Program-made: the position numbers and the translations under genes
Shown: positions 1 through 8,254 of the stretch, in pieces
How the letters are laid out: each line of letters opens with the position of its first letter
Numbering within the stretch: position 1 is the stretch's first letter
Source of the DNA: CF-46 sp042408445
Lineage (GTDB): Bacteria > Chloroflexota > Limnocylindria > Limnocylindrales > CSP1-4
Direction of reading: 5' to 3'
Assembly: GCA_042408445.1 (NCBI GenBank)
Contig: JBHORC010000013.1
Location: forward strand, 14,287-78,286
DNA length: 64,000 nt
The notes under the pieces: model-generated
Told to the model about the DNA's origin: nothing
Seen by the model: only the letters and a program-made list of their open reading frames with translations
Databases searched by the model: none

Positions 1-1716
1 GAGCCGCCGGAGCGTCGCGGGGCGCTGAACGAGAGCTACCCGATCGACCATTACCCGGCGACGCGCGAGGTCCTCGAGACCCAGCGATCGGCCCTGATCG
101 ACGCCGAGGACGCGACCGCGGACCCGGCCGAGACCGGCTACCTCAGCTCGATCGGCCACCGCTCGATGGCGATGATCCCGCTCGTCGCGGCCGGCCGGAC
201 GATCGGCCTGATCGAGGTCACCGCTGCCCGGCGCAATGCCTTCGGCGCCCGCGAGATCGAGCTTGCCGAGATGCTCGCGGGCGAGGCCGCGATGGCGCTC
301 GAGAACGCCCGGCTCTACGACGAGATCCGGCGCCAGGCGCTGCACGACGGACTGACCGGTCTCGCGAATCGGGTCCTGTTCCGGGATCGGCTGGAGCACG
401 CGGTCGAGCGCTGCCGGCGATCGAAGGGGCGGCTCGCGCTGCTCTTCATCGACCTCGACGACTTCAAGACCCTGAACGACAACCACGGCCATGCCCGCGG
501 CGATGACGTGCTCGCCGCGATCGCGGCACGGATCACGGGCGTGCTTCGGCCGGTCGACACCGCCGCGCGGCTGGGCGGCGACGAGTTCGCCGTCCTGGTC
601 GAGGACATCGGCGACGAGTCGGAGGCGCTCGCGGTCGCCACGCGGATCGCGGACGCGGTGCGCCAGCCCCTGCCGGTGGGCGAGGCCACGATCCGCGCGG
701 CGGCGAGCATCGGCGTCGCCCTCGGCGCCAACGGCGAGGAATCGGCGGACGACCTCCTGCGGAACGCGGACGTCGCGATGTACGCGGCGAAGCAGACATC
801 ACGCGGCGGCGCCGAGACGTTCCGGCCGGCCCTCCGTGACGGGGCCGCCGAACGGACGGCCCGCGCTGCACGGCTGCGCGGACTCGAGGAGCGGGACGAG
901 CTCCGGCTCGACTACCAGCCGATCATCGAGCTCGCGACCGGCTCAGTCGTCGGTGTCGAGGCGCTCGTGCGCTGGCAGCCGCCCGAGGGACCCGTGCTCA
1001 TGCCGGGCGAGTGGATCGATCTCGCGGAGGAGACCGGCGACATCGTGCCGATCGGACGTTGGGTGCTCCGCGAGGCGTGCCGCCAGGCACGTGACTGGCA
1101 GCTCCGCCTGGAGCGACCGGATCTGCGGGTCAGCGTGAACCTGTCCGCGCGGCAGTTCCGGGAGCACGACATCGTCGGAACGGTGCGTTCCGCGCTCAGT
1201 GAGACGGCGCTCCCACCGTCAACGCTGATCCTCGAGATCACCGAGAGCAGCCTGATGCGACGGACCGAGCTGACGATCGCCCGGCTCGCCGCTCTCCGCG
1301 GCCTCGGTGTCCACCTCGCGATCGACGACTTCGGGACGGGCTATTCGTCGCTGAGCTATCTCGAGCGATTCCCGATCGACATCCTCAAGATCGATCGGAC
1401 CTTCGTCTCGGCCGCCGGGAGCGCGCCGTCACCGATCGCCCGGGCGGTCATCGACCTCGGCCGGACGCTGGACCTCGAGGTCATCGCGGAAGGGATCGAG
1501 CATCCCGCGCAGGCGCGCTGGCTCGCCGACCTCGGCTGTCGGTACGGCCAGGGCTACCTGTTCGCGCGACCGGTGGGCGCGGCTGCGGCGGAAGCGATGC
1601 TTGCCGAGGGCGAGGGCCTCGGCTCCGTGGAGGATCGTGACCTGGCGCCGTCCCGCGAGGACGCGGTGAGGGACGCCGCGCCGGAGCCCCGGCTGCGCCT
1701 GGTCAGCGGCGACTGA
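1..1716 (+). CDS. GAF-GGDEF-EAL cyclic-di-GMP enzyme (5' end outside window)
   Basis: The reading frame is open to the first base, so the N-terminus is missing. The first ~95 visible residues look like the end of a GAF sensor domain. A complete diguanylate cyclase domain follows, with an intact GGDEF signature and an RPVD inhibitory-site motif five residues before it. A complete EAL phosphodiesterase domain comes last (EALVRW, DDFGTGYSSL, an EGIE motif near the end). All catalytic motifs are intact in both domains, so the protein could both make and degrade c-di-GMP in the cytoplasm; which activity dominates cannot be told. A short charged tail follows the EAL domain. An ECF sigma operon starts about 115 bases downstream on the same strand. 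Confidence 0.93.
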   Translation, partial: EPPERRGALNESYPIDHYPATREVLETQRSALIDAEDATADPAETGYLSSIGHRSMAMIPLVAAGRTIGLIEVTAARRNAFGAREIELAEMLAGEAAMALENARLYDEIRRQALHDGLTGLANRVLFRDRLEHAVERCRRSKGRLALLFIDLDDFKTLNDNHGHARGDDVLAAIAARITGVLRPVDTAARLGGDEFAVLVEDIGDESEALAVATRIADAVRQPLPVGEATIRAAASIGVALGANGEESADDLLRNADVAMYAAKQTSRGGAETFRPALRDGAAERTARAARLRGLEERDELRLDYQPIIELATGSVVGVEALVRWQPPEGPVLMPGEWIDLAEETGDIVPIGRWVLREACRQARDWQLRLERPDLRVSVNLSARQFREHDIVGTVRSALSETALPPSTLILEITESSLMRRTELTIARLAALRGLGVHLAIDDFGTGYSSLSYLERFPIDILKIDRTFVSAAGSAPSPIARAVIDLGRTLDLEVIAEGIEHPAQARWLADLGCRYGQGYLFARPVGAAAAEAMLAEGEGLGSVEDRDLAPSREDAVRDAAPEPRLRLVSGD

Positions 1717-1830
1717 GACCGCCTGCCGCAGGGAACCCATGCACGCCGCGCCGAAAAGTGAACGCTGCGGCCGTCGGTTGGACCAGTAGGGTTGACAACG
1801 CCCACTCCGGGCGTGGCGCGAGGGCCGGCG

Positions 1831-2382
1831 ATGGATCGGGATCTCGTCGAGGCAGCGGGAAGAGGCGACCGGGCGGCGTATGTCGACCTGGTCCGGCCTC
1901 GGATCGACGGCCTCTTCGCGGTCGCCCATCGAATCCTCCGCGACGTCGATCGGGCCGAGGACGCCCTGCAGGACGCGCTGGTGATCGCCTGGCGTGACTT
2001 GCGCGGGCTCCGCGATCCGGACCGCTTCGACGCGTGGCTCGGTCGCGTGCTCGTCAACGTGTGCATCGCCCAGGCGACGCGTGAGCGTCGCCGAATCGCG
2101 AATCTCCGGGCGCTGCCGATCGACGGACCGGCAGCTCCCGATGACCTGTTGAGCGTCGCGGACCGAGACCAGCTCGAACGCGGCTTTCGACGCCTCCCGC
2201 CCGATCAGCGGGCCATCCTCGTCCTGCACCACTACGCGGGCTATGCCCCGGCGGAGATCGCCGAGATCCTCGGCGTTCCACCCGGGACCGCCCGCTCCCG
2301 CTTGCACAACGCCCATCGCGCCATGCGGGCAGCGCTGGATGCGGATGCGCGGAGTCATGTCCTGGGAGGTCGACTCGCATGA
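1831..2382 (+). CDS. ECF-type RNA polymerase sigma factor
   Basis: About 183 residues with sigma-70 region 2 (core binding and -10 recognition, including a DRAEDALQDALVIAW-type helix) and region 4 (a helix-turn-helix around APAEIAEILGVPPGTARSRL). This short two-region build is typical of extracytoplasmic-function sigma factors. The ATG at 1831 follows a purine-rich GAGG and fits the family's usual N-terminus; a TTG at 1792 in the same frame is possible but lies in a TTGACA hexamer and adds non-conserved residues. The stop overlaps the next start (ATGA), coupling it to a membrane protein that is the probable anti-sigma factor. The signal sensed is unknown. Confidence 0.9.
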   Translation: MDRDLVEAAGRGDRAAYVDLVRPRIDGLFAVAHRILRDVDRAEDALQDALVIAWRDLRGLRDPDRFDAWLGRVLVNVCIAQATRERRRIANLRALPIDGPAAPDDLLSVADRDQLERGFRRLPPDQRAILVLHHYAGYAPAEIAEILGVPPGTARSRLHNAHRAMRAALDADARSHVLGGRLA

Positions 2383-3344
2383 CCACGGACCGGGACATCG
2401 AACGACTGCTCGACCGATGGCTTGCCGAGGGACCCGCCCAGGTCTCCGACCGCGTCTTCGAGAGCGCCGTCCACCGACTCCAGCATGAACGCCAACGACC
2501 CGCGTGGCGCCTCCGGGCCTGGAGGTTCCGTTCCATGAGTTCCTGGAAGCTTGCGACGGCCGTCGCGGCGATCGTCGCCGTGATGGTCGGCAGCGTCGTC
2601 GTGCTCGCGCCACGCAGAGACGACATCGCAACGCCGCGCGACACGGCTGTGCCGTCGAACCCCGCCGTGGCGTCCTCTCCGTCCCCGGCCGCATCGGCCG
2701 GCGTCTCCTCGGCCTCGCCGACCTGCAACCTGAACACCACTGGCTGCGCCGGAGCGCTGTCGGCGGGACTCCACAACACGGTCCAGTTCGTGATCCCGTT
2801 CCGGTTCCGTGTCCCGGACGGTTGGACCAACACCGCGGACATCAATCGGACCTACCAGCTGGAATCGACGACCGGCCCCGGAGCACGATCGGCGATCGAG
2901 GTGCTCGGCATGGTCGCGATCGCCGACCAGCGGCAGGGTCGTTGCGACGCCGTCGCCAAGGCCGGCGTCGGCCAATCCGTCGATGACGTCATCGCCTACG
3001 TCCGCGGCCACAGGGGCCTCGTTTCGACCGCACCGACGCCCGTGACGCTCGACGGCTTCGCCGGTCGACAGATCGAGTTCAGCCTGAACCCGACGTGGGG
3101 CGAGTGGTGCCCCGGGTTCAATCCGGGCGATCCGAAGGTTCTGCTCCTCACGGACACGGGGAACCCGCCGCAGCGGACCCTCAGCTACGGCTCGGACGTC
3201 CGCATCCGGTGGACCGTGCTCGACGTGAACGGGCAGACGGTGATCGTCGAGGAGGCAGGACCCGTCGACCCGGCAGCCTTCGCGGCAGACGTCGCCTACT
3301 CGCACACGGTCGTCCAGTCGATCGACTTCCTGCCGGGAAGTTGA
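2379..3344 (+). CDS. Probable membrane anti-sigma factor
   Basis: A 321-residue protein with a cytoplasmic N-terminal part (about 50 residues), one membrane helix at roughly residues 55-77, a Ser/Ala/Pro-rich linker, and an extracytoplasmic domain of about 215 residues with several cysteines. The ATGA overlap with the ECF sigma gene and the single-helix topology support an anti-sigma role: the N-terminus would hold the sigma factor at the membrane. I do not see the HxxxCxxC zinc motif of ZAS anti-sigma factors in the N-terminus, so assignment rests on context and topology. I do not recognise the outer domain, which is the likely sensor. Confidence 0.65.
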   Translation: MTTDRDIERLLDRWLAEGPAQVSDRVFESAVHRLQHERQRPAWRLRAWRFRSMSSWKLATAVAAIVAVMVGSVVVLAPRRDDIATPRDTAVPSNPAVASSPSPAASAGVSSASPTCNLNTTGCAGALSAGLHNTVQFVIPFRFRVPDGWTNTADINRTYQLESTTGPGARSAIEVLGMVAIADQRQGRCDAVAKAGVGQSVDDVIAYVRGHRGLVSTAPTPVTLDGFAGRQIEFSLNPTWGEWCPGFNPGDPKVLLLTDTGNPPQRTLSYGSDVRIRWTVLDVNGQTVIVEEAGPVDPAAFAADVAYSHTVVQSIDFLPGS

Positions 3345-3364
3345 GTCGACCCTGTCGCGTCTCC

Positions 3365-3392
3365 GGCGGGAGCCTGTCGTTGGGCTCCCGCC
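3365..3392. terminator. Hairpin between converging genes
   Basis: A perfect 10-bp stem (GGCGGGAGCC with GGCTCCCGCC) and an 8-base loop lie 20 bases after the anti-sigma stop and before the end of the converging membrane-protein gene. There is no U-tract on either side, so it may act as a weak bidirectional terminator or an mRNA 3' end stabiliser. Confidence 0.45.
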
Positions 3393-3456
3393 ACCCGTCC
3401 GGGCCCTGGCCCTGGGCCCGCGCCTGGCCTGGGGCCTGGACCTCGTCAGGCGCTCG

Positions 3457-3831
3457 TCAGATGGCCGTCACGCGCCAGACCCGCCACGCATACCAGGCGG
3501 CCACGGCGAACAGGAGCATCGCGTTCACGGGATGCAGAGCGGCCAGCGCCGAGGCTGATCCCTTGAAGCTCGGAAGGATCGTCTGCACGACGTACAGCAC
3601 GACGAGCAGGACGACGATGCCGACCTCACGGCGCGGCCGGCGGGCGAGCAGCGCGGTCACGACCAGGATCAGGGCCAGGATCCCCAGGCCGGTGTAGCCG
3701 AAGTCGATGTGGGTGGCGAAATTGCCCGAGCCGCCGAGGTTCGCGATCGCGGCACCGGCAAGGAACACCTGGACCACGATCGCGGCGACGAACAGGATGG
3801 CCGCAATGAGATGGACGCGGACAAGCGTCAT
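3457..3831 (-). CDS. Small four-helix membrane protein (DUF6220-like)
   Basis: About 124 residues with four predicted membrane helices: near the N-terminus (VHLIAAILFVAAIVVQVFLA), around the GLGILALILVV stretch, around VGIVVLLVVLYVV, and near the C-terminus after an ALHPVNA motif. The ALHPVNA segment and overall pattern resemble small integral membrane proteins of the DUF6220 type; function unknown. I chose the ATG at 3831 because a GGAGGAGG ribosome site lies just upstream; an in-frame start 18 codons earlier adds an Arg-rich stretch that does not fit. It converges on the ECF sigma operon and appears to be transcribed alone. Confidence 0.72.
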   Translation of the reverse strand: MTLVRVHLIAAILFVAAIVVQVFLAGAAIANLGGSGNFATHIDFGYTGLGILALILVVTALLARRPRREVGIVVLLVVLYVVQTILPSFKGSASALAALHPVNAMLLFAVAAWYAWRVWRVTAI

Positions 3832-3960
3832 CCTGGAACCCCTCCTCCACTCCGCCCGACGGGCGTGCGTCGCCCAGCCTCTCACCTCTGTCGAGAGCCG
3901 CGTCGTTGTGCGTGGCCGCGCGACGGGGCCGCTCGGGGCCGACGCGGGAGGCCGCGCGAA

Positions 3961-4326
3961 TCAGGCGGGGTCGGGCGTCTGCTGATGAAGCACGAGCTTC
4001 CAGCTGCCGCCGATCCGCACGTAGCTGCTCGTCATGGCTGCCCGATACTGCGGCTGTCGGTCCCGCGTCGCGATCACGTGGTAGACGATGACGGCAAGAT
4101 CGTCGGCGGGCGCCAGGATCCGGACCCCGTCAATGGCAACGGACTGCCACGGCGTCGCACCCCGGATCCCGCTCAGGGACGCCACCTTGTCCAGCACGGC
4201 GCCCGGAAACACCATCAGACCGTCGTCGGCCATCACCTGCCGGTAGAACGACTCGCCGTTCGGCCCGCTCAGCGCCTCCCAGCCCTGTCGCTCGAGGGCC
4301 TCGATCTCCGCCGCGACCTCGGTCAC
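3961..4326 (-). CDS. SnoaL/DUF4440-like NTF2-fold protein
   Basis: A 121-residue protein starting with a long amphipathic helix (EVAAEIEALERQGWEAL), then a pattern typical of NTF2-fold SnoaL-like proteins: a YRQVMADD segment, strand-rich middle, and ending with YVRIGGSWKLVLHQQTP, a common C-terminal signature of DUF4440 proteins. Such proteins bind small molecules or act as isomerases/hydrolases; no specific substrate can be given. The GTG start overlaps the hpd stop (GTGA), so it is translated with the tyrosine-degradation dioxygenase and may act in the same pathway or detoxify a product. That link is inference. Confidence 0.8.
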   Translation of the reverse strand: MTEVAAEIEALERQGWEALSGPNGESFYRQVMADDGLMVFPGAVLDKVASLSGIRGATPWQSVAIDGVRILAPADDLAVIVYHVIATRDRQPQYRAAMTSSYVRIGGSWKLVLHQQTPDPA

Positions 4327-5492
4327 AGGTTGCCGCGCCGCGCCTGCTCGATCTCGATCGCCTCGAAGAGCGCCTTGAAGTTGCCGACCCCGAAGCCGCG
4401 TGAGCCGTGGCGCTCGATGATCTCGAAGAAGAACGTCGGGCGGTCCTGGATCGGCCGGGTGAAGATCTGAAGGAGATAGCCCTCCTCATCGCGATCCGCC
4501 TCGATCCCGAGCTCCTCAAGCGTCGCGATCGGGACGCCGACGTCGCCGACGCGCTCGGACAGCTGCTCGTAGTAGGCGTGCGGCATCCCGAGGAACTCGA
4601 CGCCGAGCCCGCGGAGGGTCCGGACCGTCGCGACGATGTCGTCCGTGCGGAGGGCGATGTGCTGCGTCCCGGCCTCGCCGTAGTAGTCGATGAACTCCTG
4701 GATCTGGCTCTTCTTCTTGCCGGTGGCCGGTTCGTTGATCGGGAACTTCACCCGGCCGTTGCCGTTGGTCATGACCTTCGACATCAGCGCGCTGTATTCG
4801 GTGTGGATCACCTTGTCGTCGTAGTGGATCAGCTGCGCGAAGCCGAAGACGTCGCGGTAGAAGTCGACGAACCGGTTCATGTCGCCGAGCTCGACGTTGC
4901 CGACGCAATGGTCGATCTCGAGGAGGCTCATCCCCTGGGCCGCGGGCGCCGGCTTCTTCACCTTCCGGAAGCCCGGGGCGAAGATGCCGTGATAGCTCGA
5001 GCGGTCGATGAAGCTGTGCCGCACGGAGCCGTAGGTGTAGACGGCCGACCGGCGCAGGACGCCGTCCTCGCCGCCATCGAGCTCGACGGGCTCGATCGCT
5101 GGTCGGGCGCCGCGCTTCGTCGTCTCGGCGAACGAGGACGTGGCGTCGTCGACGAGAAACGCGATGTCCTTCACGCCGTCGCCGTGGCGGTGGACGTGCT
5201 CCGCGATCTCGCTGTCCGGACCGAGGGCGCCGGTCAGGACGATCGTGATGTCGTTCCGCCGCATCACGTGGCTCGTCCGGTCGCGGACGCCGGTCTCCAG
5301 CCCCGAGTAGGCGATCGGGGTGAAGCCCCACAGCGTCCGGAAGTAGTGGGCCGCCTGGCGGGCGTTGCCGACCCAGAACTCGACGTGGTCGATGCCCTTC
5401 AGCGGGAGGAAGTCCTCGGCCTCGTCGAAGGCGTTCTTGTTCAGGTGGGCGCCGGCCTGGTTCGCGGCGCCACGGGCGATCGTGTCGGTCAT
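4323..5492 (-). CDS. hpd: 4-hydroxyphenylpyruvate dioxygenase
   Basis: A 389-residue protein with the two vicinal-oxygen-chelate modules of HPPD. It converts 4-hydroxyphenylpyruvate to homogentisate in tyrosine catabolism, using Fe(II). The three iron ligands are visible: His195 (EIDHCVGNV), His278 (GTQHIAL) and Glu357 (FFFEIIERHG). The C-terminal GFGVGNFKALFEAIEIEQARRGNL-like tail is characteristic of true HPPD rather than of hydroxymandelate synthase. Length is normal for the family. No homogentisate dioxygenase lies next to it here, so the rest of the pathway is elsewhere. It is first in a two-gene unit with the SnoaL-like gene, and divergent from a DinB-like gene. Confidence 0.96.
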   Translation of the reverse strand: MTDTIARGAANQAGAHLNKNAFDEAEDFLPLKGIDHVEFWVGNARQAAHYFRTLWGFTPIAYSGLETGVRDRTSHVMRRNDITIVLTGALGPDSEIAEHVHRHGDGVKDIAFLVDDATSSFAETTKRGARPAIEPVELDGGEDGVLRRSAVYTYGSVRHSFIDRSSYHGIFAPGFRKVKKPAPAAQGMSLLEIDHCVGNVELGDMNRFVDFYRDVFGFAQLIHYDDKVIHTEYSALMSKVMTNGNGRVKFPINEPATGKKKSQIQEFIDYYGEAGTQHIALRTDDIVATVRTLRGLGVEFLGMPHAYYEQLSERVGDVGVPIATLEELGIEADRDEEGYLLQIFTRPIQDRPTFFFEIIERHGSRGFGVGNFKALFEAIEIEQARRGNL

Positions 5493-5629
5493 CGAGCGCG
5501 TCTCCGTGCGGCTCCGGGCTGGTTGCGGCGATCGGAGTGCGAATCGCGACGCGGCCCGGAACGGCGACCCGGCACGGGGCCGGGATGGTCTGGCCGCTCA
5601 TGCTACGCCGGCCGTGCGAGACTGCACGG

Positions 5630-6139
5630 ATGACCGACCTTGTGACCCGGCTCCGCTCGTCCGGAGCAGACCTTCTTGCGCTGCGGGAACCGCTGGTCGC
5701 CGGCGAACCCTGGCCGTTGAGCGATTCGTACGGCACGGAGCCGGAGGCGACCTGGGGTCCACGCGAGGTCCTCGCGCACGTGGACGAGATGCTCACCTAC
5801 TGGATCGACGAGCTCCGTCGCGTCCAGGCGGGCGACGGCAGCGGGCCGGTGCCGTTCGGCCGGATCGCAACCGATCCATCGCGGCTTCGCCGGATCGACG
5901 ACGCGCGGCAGCACGACGTCGGGCGCCTGCTCGACGACATTCGCACGGGCCTCGACGAGGCCGTCGGGTTCGCGCAACGGCTGAGCGACGAGGATCGATC
6001 CCGGCTCGGCAGCCATCCGAGCCGTGGCGAGATCACGATCGAGGCCTCGGTCGAGCGATTCCTGGTGACCCATCTCGAGGATCACGTCGCCCAGCTGCGC
6101 GAGATCCTCGGCCGGAATCCGGTCGCGGGCGGCGGCTGA
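5630..6139 (+). CDS. DinB-like four-helix protein
   Basis: About 169 residues in the DinB/YfiT-like fold: an N-terminal helix (LVTRLRSSGADLLALREPL), a WGPREVLAHVDEML segment with the first metal-ligand-type His, and a late LVTHLEDHVAQLREIL segment with the second and third His. Such proteins often act as metal-dependent transferases or hydrolases using low-molecular-weight thiols, but the substrate cannot be deduced. I chose the ATG at 5630; earlier in-frame starts add an Arg-rich, unconserved region. It diverges from hpd. Two other DinB-type genes occur in this window (10.3 and 46.9 kb). Confidence 0.82.
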   Translation: MTDLVTRLRSSGADLLALREPLVAGEPWPLSDSYGTEPEATWGPREVLAHVDEMLTYWIDELRRVQAGDGSGPVPFGRIATDPSRLRRIDDARQHDVGRLLDDIRTGLDEAVGFAQRLSDEDRSRLGSHPSRGEITIEASVERFLVTHLEDHVAQLREILGRNPVAGGG

Positions 6140-6279
6140 TTCGAGATTCGTGGTGCTCCGGCGCCCCGTGCTCCCGTTCGAACGGGACGTTCGGCGGCAG
6201 GGTCCTGGTACTGATGGGCTATTCCCGCTGACAGGACTCGCCCGTACCTTCCGCTTCCGCGCTGATCTCAGGAGCGCGG

Positions 6280-6399
6280 ATGGAAGGGATCGTCCGAATG
6301 CTGAAGGTCAAGTCGCTGGGGTTCAGGATCGTCATGGTCCTGTCCGCGCTCGCCAGCTCCGCGCTCGTGCTCGAAGCAGGCCAGCGCTGGCATCGCTGA
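6280..6399 (+). CDS. Micro-protein ending in EAGQRWHR, single membrane helix
   Basis: A 39-codon gene (or 33 codons from the inner ATG at 6298). A strong AGGAG site lies five bases before the ATG at 6280, and a purine-rich GGAAGGG precedes the ATG at 6298. The product is a short basic N-terminus, one hydrophobic helix (about residues 17-31 of the longer form) and a polar tail ending EAGQRWHR. From the 6298 start it aligns without gaps to the micro-protein at 19869-19967: 13 of 32 positions identical, including ML at the start, FR at 9-10, and AL..EAGQRW at the end. A good U-tract terminator follows at 6471. This pairing makes a real gene likely; function unknown. Confidence 0.7.
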   Translation: MEGIVRMLKVKSLGFRIVMVLSALASSALVLEAGQRWHR

Positions 6400-6470
6400 A
6401 CCCATACCGTCCCGCGACTTCGGACTCATCCGGCGGGCCTCCGACCGCCACCGCGCTCGGCGCACCGACT

Positions 6471-6503
6471 GAGCCGCCCGTCCTCCACGGGCGGCTCTTT
6501 CGT
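6471..6503 (+). terminator. Rho-independent terminator after micro-protein gene
   Basis: A perfect 11-bp stem (GAGCCGCCCGT with ACGGGCGGCTC), 5-base loop CCTCC, followed by TTTCGT. It is the best intrinsic terminator in the window and supports a short separate transcript covering 6280-6399. The rest of the region up to the end of the proline dehydrogenase gene at 6663 holds nothing else I can support. Confidence 0.85.
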
Positions 6504-6662
6504 GTCCGGCGAACGCGAGTCGCTCGATCGGCCGCGCGCGTGACATGCGCACCTCCGCGATGAGGCCGCACCGCTCATCGCCGAATCCGACAGCCGGTGC
6601 GGGAAGTCGCGCCCGGTCACGCTCGTTCGTCGCCGAATCGCGCATGGCGGGCGGGTAGCCGT

Positions 6663-7637
6663 TCAGCCGGCGCCGCGACCCTCGCGGAGCACGCTTCGCA
6701 GGACGAACGCGACGTTCGCCGGCCGCTCCGCGAGCCGGCGCATGAAGTACGGGTACCACTCGGTGCCGTACGGGACGTAGACCCGGACGCCGAAGCCCGC
6801 GCGCACCAGGCGCTCCTGCAGGTCCCGCCGCACGCCGTAGAGCATCTGGAACTCGAACCGATCCGGGCCGATGCCGTGCTCGCGGGCGAACGCAATGGCC
6901 CGCCCGATCAGTCGCTCGTCGTGCGTCGCGAGTCCCGGAAACGTCCCGTCGACAAGGAGCCGCTCCAACAACGTGGCATAGGCCGCGTCGACCTCCGCCT
7001 TGTCGCCGAACGCGACCGTCGCCGGCTCGACGTACGCGCCCTTGCAGAGCCGGATCCGCGCCGCCTCCCCGATGAGCGCGTCAACGTCGGCGGCGCTCCG
7101 CCGCAGCGCGGCCTGGATCACGACGCCGGAGTCGCCGTGGCCGCGGTTCACCTCGCGCAGCTCGCGCCACAGCTCGAGCGTCGCGTCGGTGGTCGCGTGG
7201 CCCTCCATGTCGATCCGGACGAACGCCTCGTGCGTTGCCGCCCGCTCGAGGATCCGCCGGACGTTCGCCCGGCACGCCGCGCGGTCCACGCCCAGGCCCA
7301 TCTGGCTGAGCTTCACGCTGATGTTCCGGTCGAGACCGCGCTGCGCGAGGGCGTCCAGCGTCGCGAGGTAGGCGTCGGCGGCCCGCGCCGCCTCATCGGT
7401 GGAGGTCACCGCCTCGCCGAGGACGTCCACCGTCGTCCGGAAGCCGGCGGCTCGCAGCCGCTCCAGCGCGACGAGTGCCTCGTCCAGCGTCTCACCGGCG
7501 ACGAACCGGGCGACCATCGAGCGGGTGACCGGCAGTCGCGTTGCGAGGCGGCCCAGCGACCGGCGTTGCGACAGCCACAGGAGGCTCGACCGGACGGCCC
7601 GCTCGGGGATGCCTCGGAGGACGGGGGTGGCCGGCAC
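6663..7637 (-). CDS. Proline dehydrogenase (monofunctional)
   Basis: A 324-residue FAD enzyme oxidising L-proline to pyrroline-5-carboxylate. The barrel motifs of the PutA/ProDH family are visible: NISVKLSQMGLG, FVRIDMEGH, VVIQAALRRS, IRLCKGAYVEP, LATHDERLI, FEFQMLYGVR and VRVYVPYGTEWYPYFMRRLAERP. The length matches the short monofunctional proteins; the P5C dehydrogenase half of PutA is absent here. The GTG start at 7637 is preceded by TACCAT with six bases between, so the mRNA is probably leaderless. It is divergent from the DUF421 gene. proC, which runs the opposite direction of proline metabolism, lies about 4 kb away in a separate unit. Confidence 0.95.
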   Translation of the reverse strand: MPATPVLRGIPERAVRSSLLWLSQRRSLGRLATRLPVTRSMVARFVAGETLDEALVALERLRAAGFRTTVDVLGEAVTSTDEAARAADAYLATLDALAQRGLDRNISVKLSQMGLGVDRAACRANVRRILERAATHEAFVRIDMEGHATTDATLELWRELREVNRGHGDSGVVIQAALRRSAADVDALIGEAARIRLCKGAYVEPATVAFGDKAEVDAAYATLLERLLVDGTFPGLATHDERLIGRAIAFAREHGIGPDRFEFQMLYGVRRDLQERLVRAGFGVRVYVPYGTEWYPYFMRRLAERPANVAFVLRSVLREGRGAG

Positions 7638-7643
7638 GGAGCG

Positions 7644-7649
7644 ATGGTA
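7644..7649 (-). promoter_or_regulatory. -10 box of proline dehydrogenase, leaderless type
   Basis: TACCAT on the minus strand, six bases before the GTG start at 7637, a spacing that puts transcription initiation at the start codon. No clear -35 element. It lies back to back with the -10 box at 7668. Confidence 0.6.
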
Positions 7650-7667
7650 GCGGCTGGATCGGTCGGC

Positions 7668-7673
7668 TAGGAT
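7668..7673 (+). promoter_or_regulatory. -10 box of DUF421 gene, leaderless type
   Basis: TAGGAT followed by seven bases and the GTG start at 7681. There is no ribosome-binding sequence in between, which fits leaderless transcription. Confidence 0.6.
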
Positions 7674-7680
7674 CGGCGCG

Positions 7681-8193
7681 GTGACGATCCCGGACCTCGG
7701 CTCCGATCTCGGCAGCGTCGTCCTGCGGACGGCGGTCGTCTACGTCGTGCTCGTCATCGGCTTCAAGCTCGTCGGCAAGCGCACGGCCGGCCAGCTCTCG
7801 ACCCTGAACCTCGTCGTCCTCCTGGTCGTCGCGAATGCGGTCCAGAACGCGATGGTCGGCGAGAACACGTCGCTGATCGCCGGGTTGCTCGCGGCGGGCG
7901 TCATCCTCGGCCTGGATCTGGTGCTCCACTCGATTGCCGACCGCTGGAAGCCCCTTCGCGAGTGGCTTGACGGCGTCCCGACGCTGCTGGTCGAGGACGG
8001 CCGGCTGATGACGGAGAACCTGCGCCAGGAGGGCGTGAGCGAGCGGGAGCTCGCCGTCGCGCTGCGCCAGAACGGCCTCCTGAGCGCGACCGAGGCGCGG
8101 TTCGTCTACCTCGAGCCGAACGGCGCGTTCAGCGTGATCCCGTACCGGGACGACGGCCCGTCGCAGCCGCCCGCGGGCACGGTCGGCGGCTGA
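7681..8193 (+). CDS. DUF421 (YetF-type) membrane protein
   Basis: A 170-residue protein with two to three N-terminal membrane helices (residues ~12-30, 40-58 and 62-82, including the GKRTAGQLSTLNLVVLLVVAN segment typical of DUF421) and a cytoplasmic YetF C-terminal domain (PTLLVEDGRLMTENLRQEGVSERELAVALR). It is shorter than B. subtilis YetF-like proteins, with a single C-terminal domain. Function is unresolved in the family; some members affect spore or stress traits. The GTG start follows a -10 box by seven bases. It is divergent from proline dehydrogenase and converges on the S9 peptidase. Confidence 0.88.
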   Translation: MTIPDLGSDLGSVVLRTAVVYVVLVIGFKLVGKRTAGQLSTLNLVVLLVVANAVQNAMVGENTSLIAGLLAAGVILGLDLVLHSIADRWKPLREWLDGVPTLLVEDGRLMTENLRQEGVSERELAVALRQNGLLSATEARFVYLEPNGAFSVIPYRDDGPSQPPAGTVGG

Positions 8194-8254
8194 CCCGCGG
8201 CTCCGTCCGCGCCGAGGGCCTGACCGTGACCCGACCCGGTCGGCTCCTCGGCCC

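Noticed and set aside
1792..1797. TTGACA as a -35 box, or TTG as the sigma factor start
   Set aside because: No -10 hexamer lies 16-18 bases downstream, and the extra residues from the TTG do not match the usual N-terminus of ECF sigma factors.
4407..5633. Open frame opposite hpd
   Set aside because: Same effect: hpd has the iron ligands and normal length; the antisense product is low-complexity.
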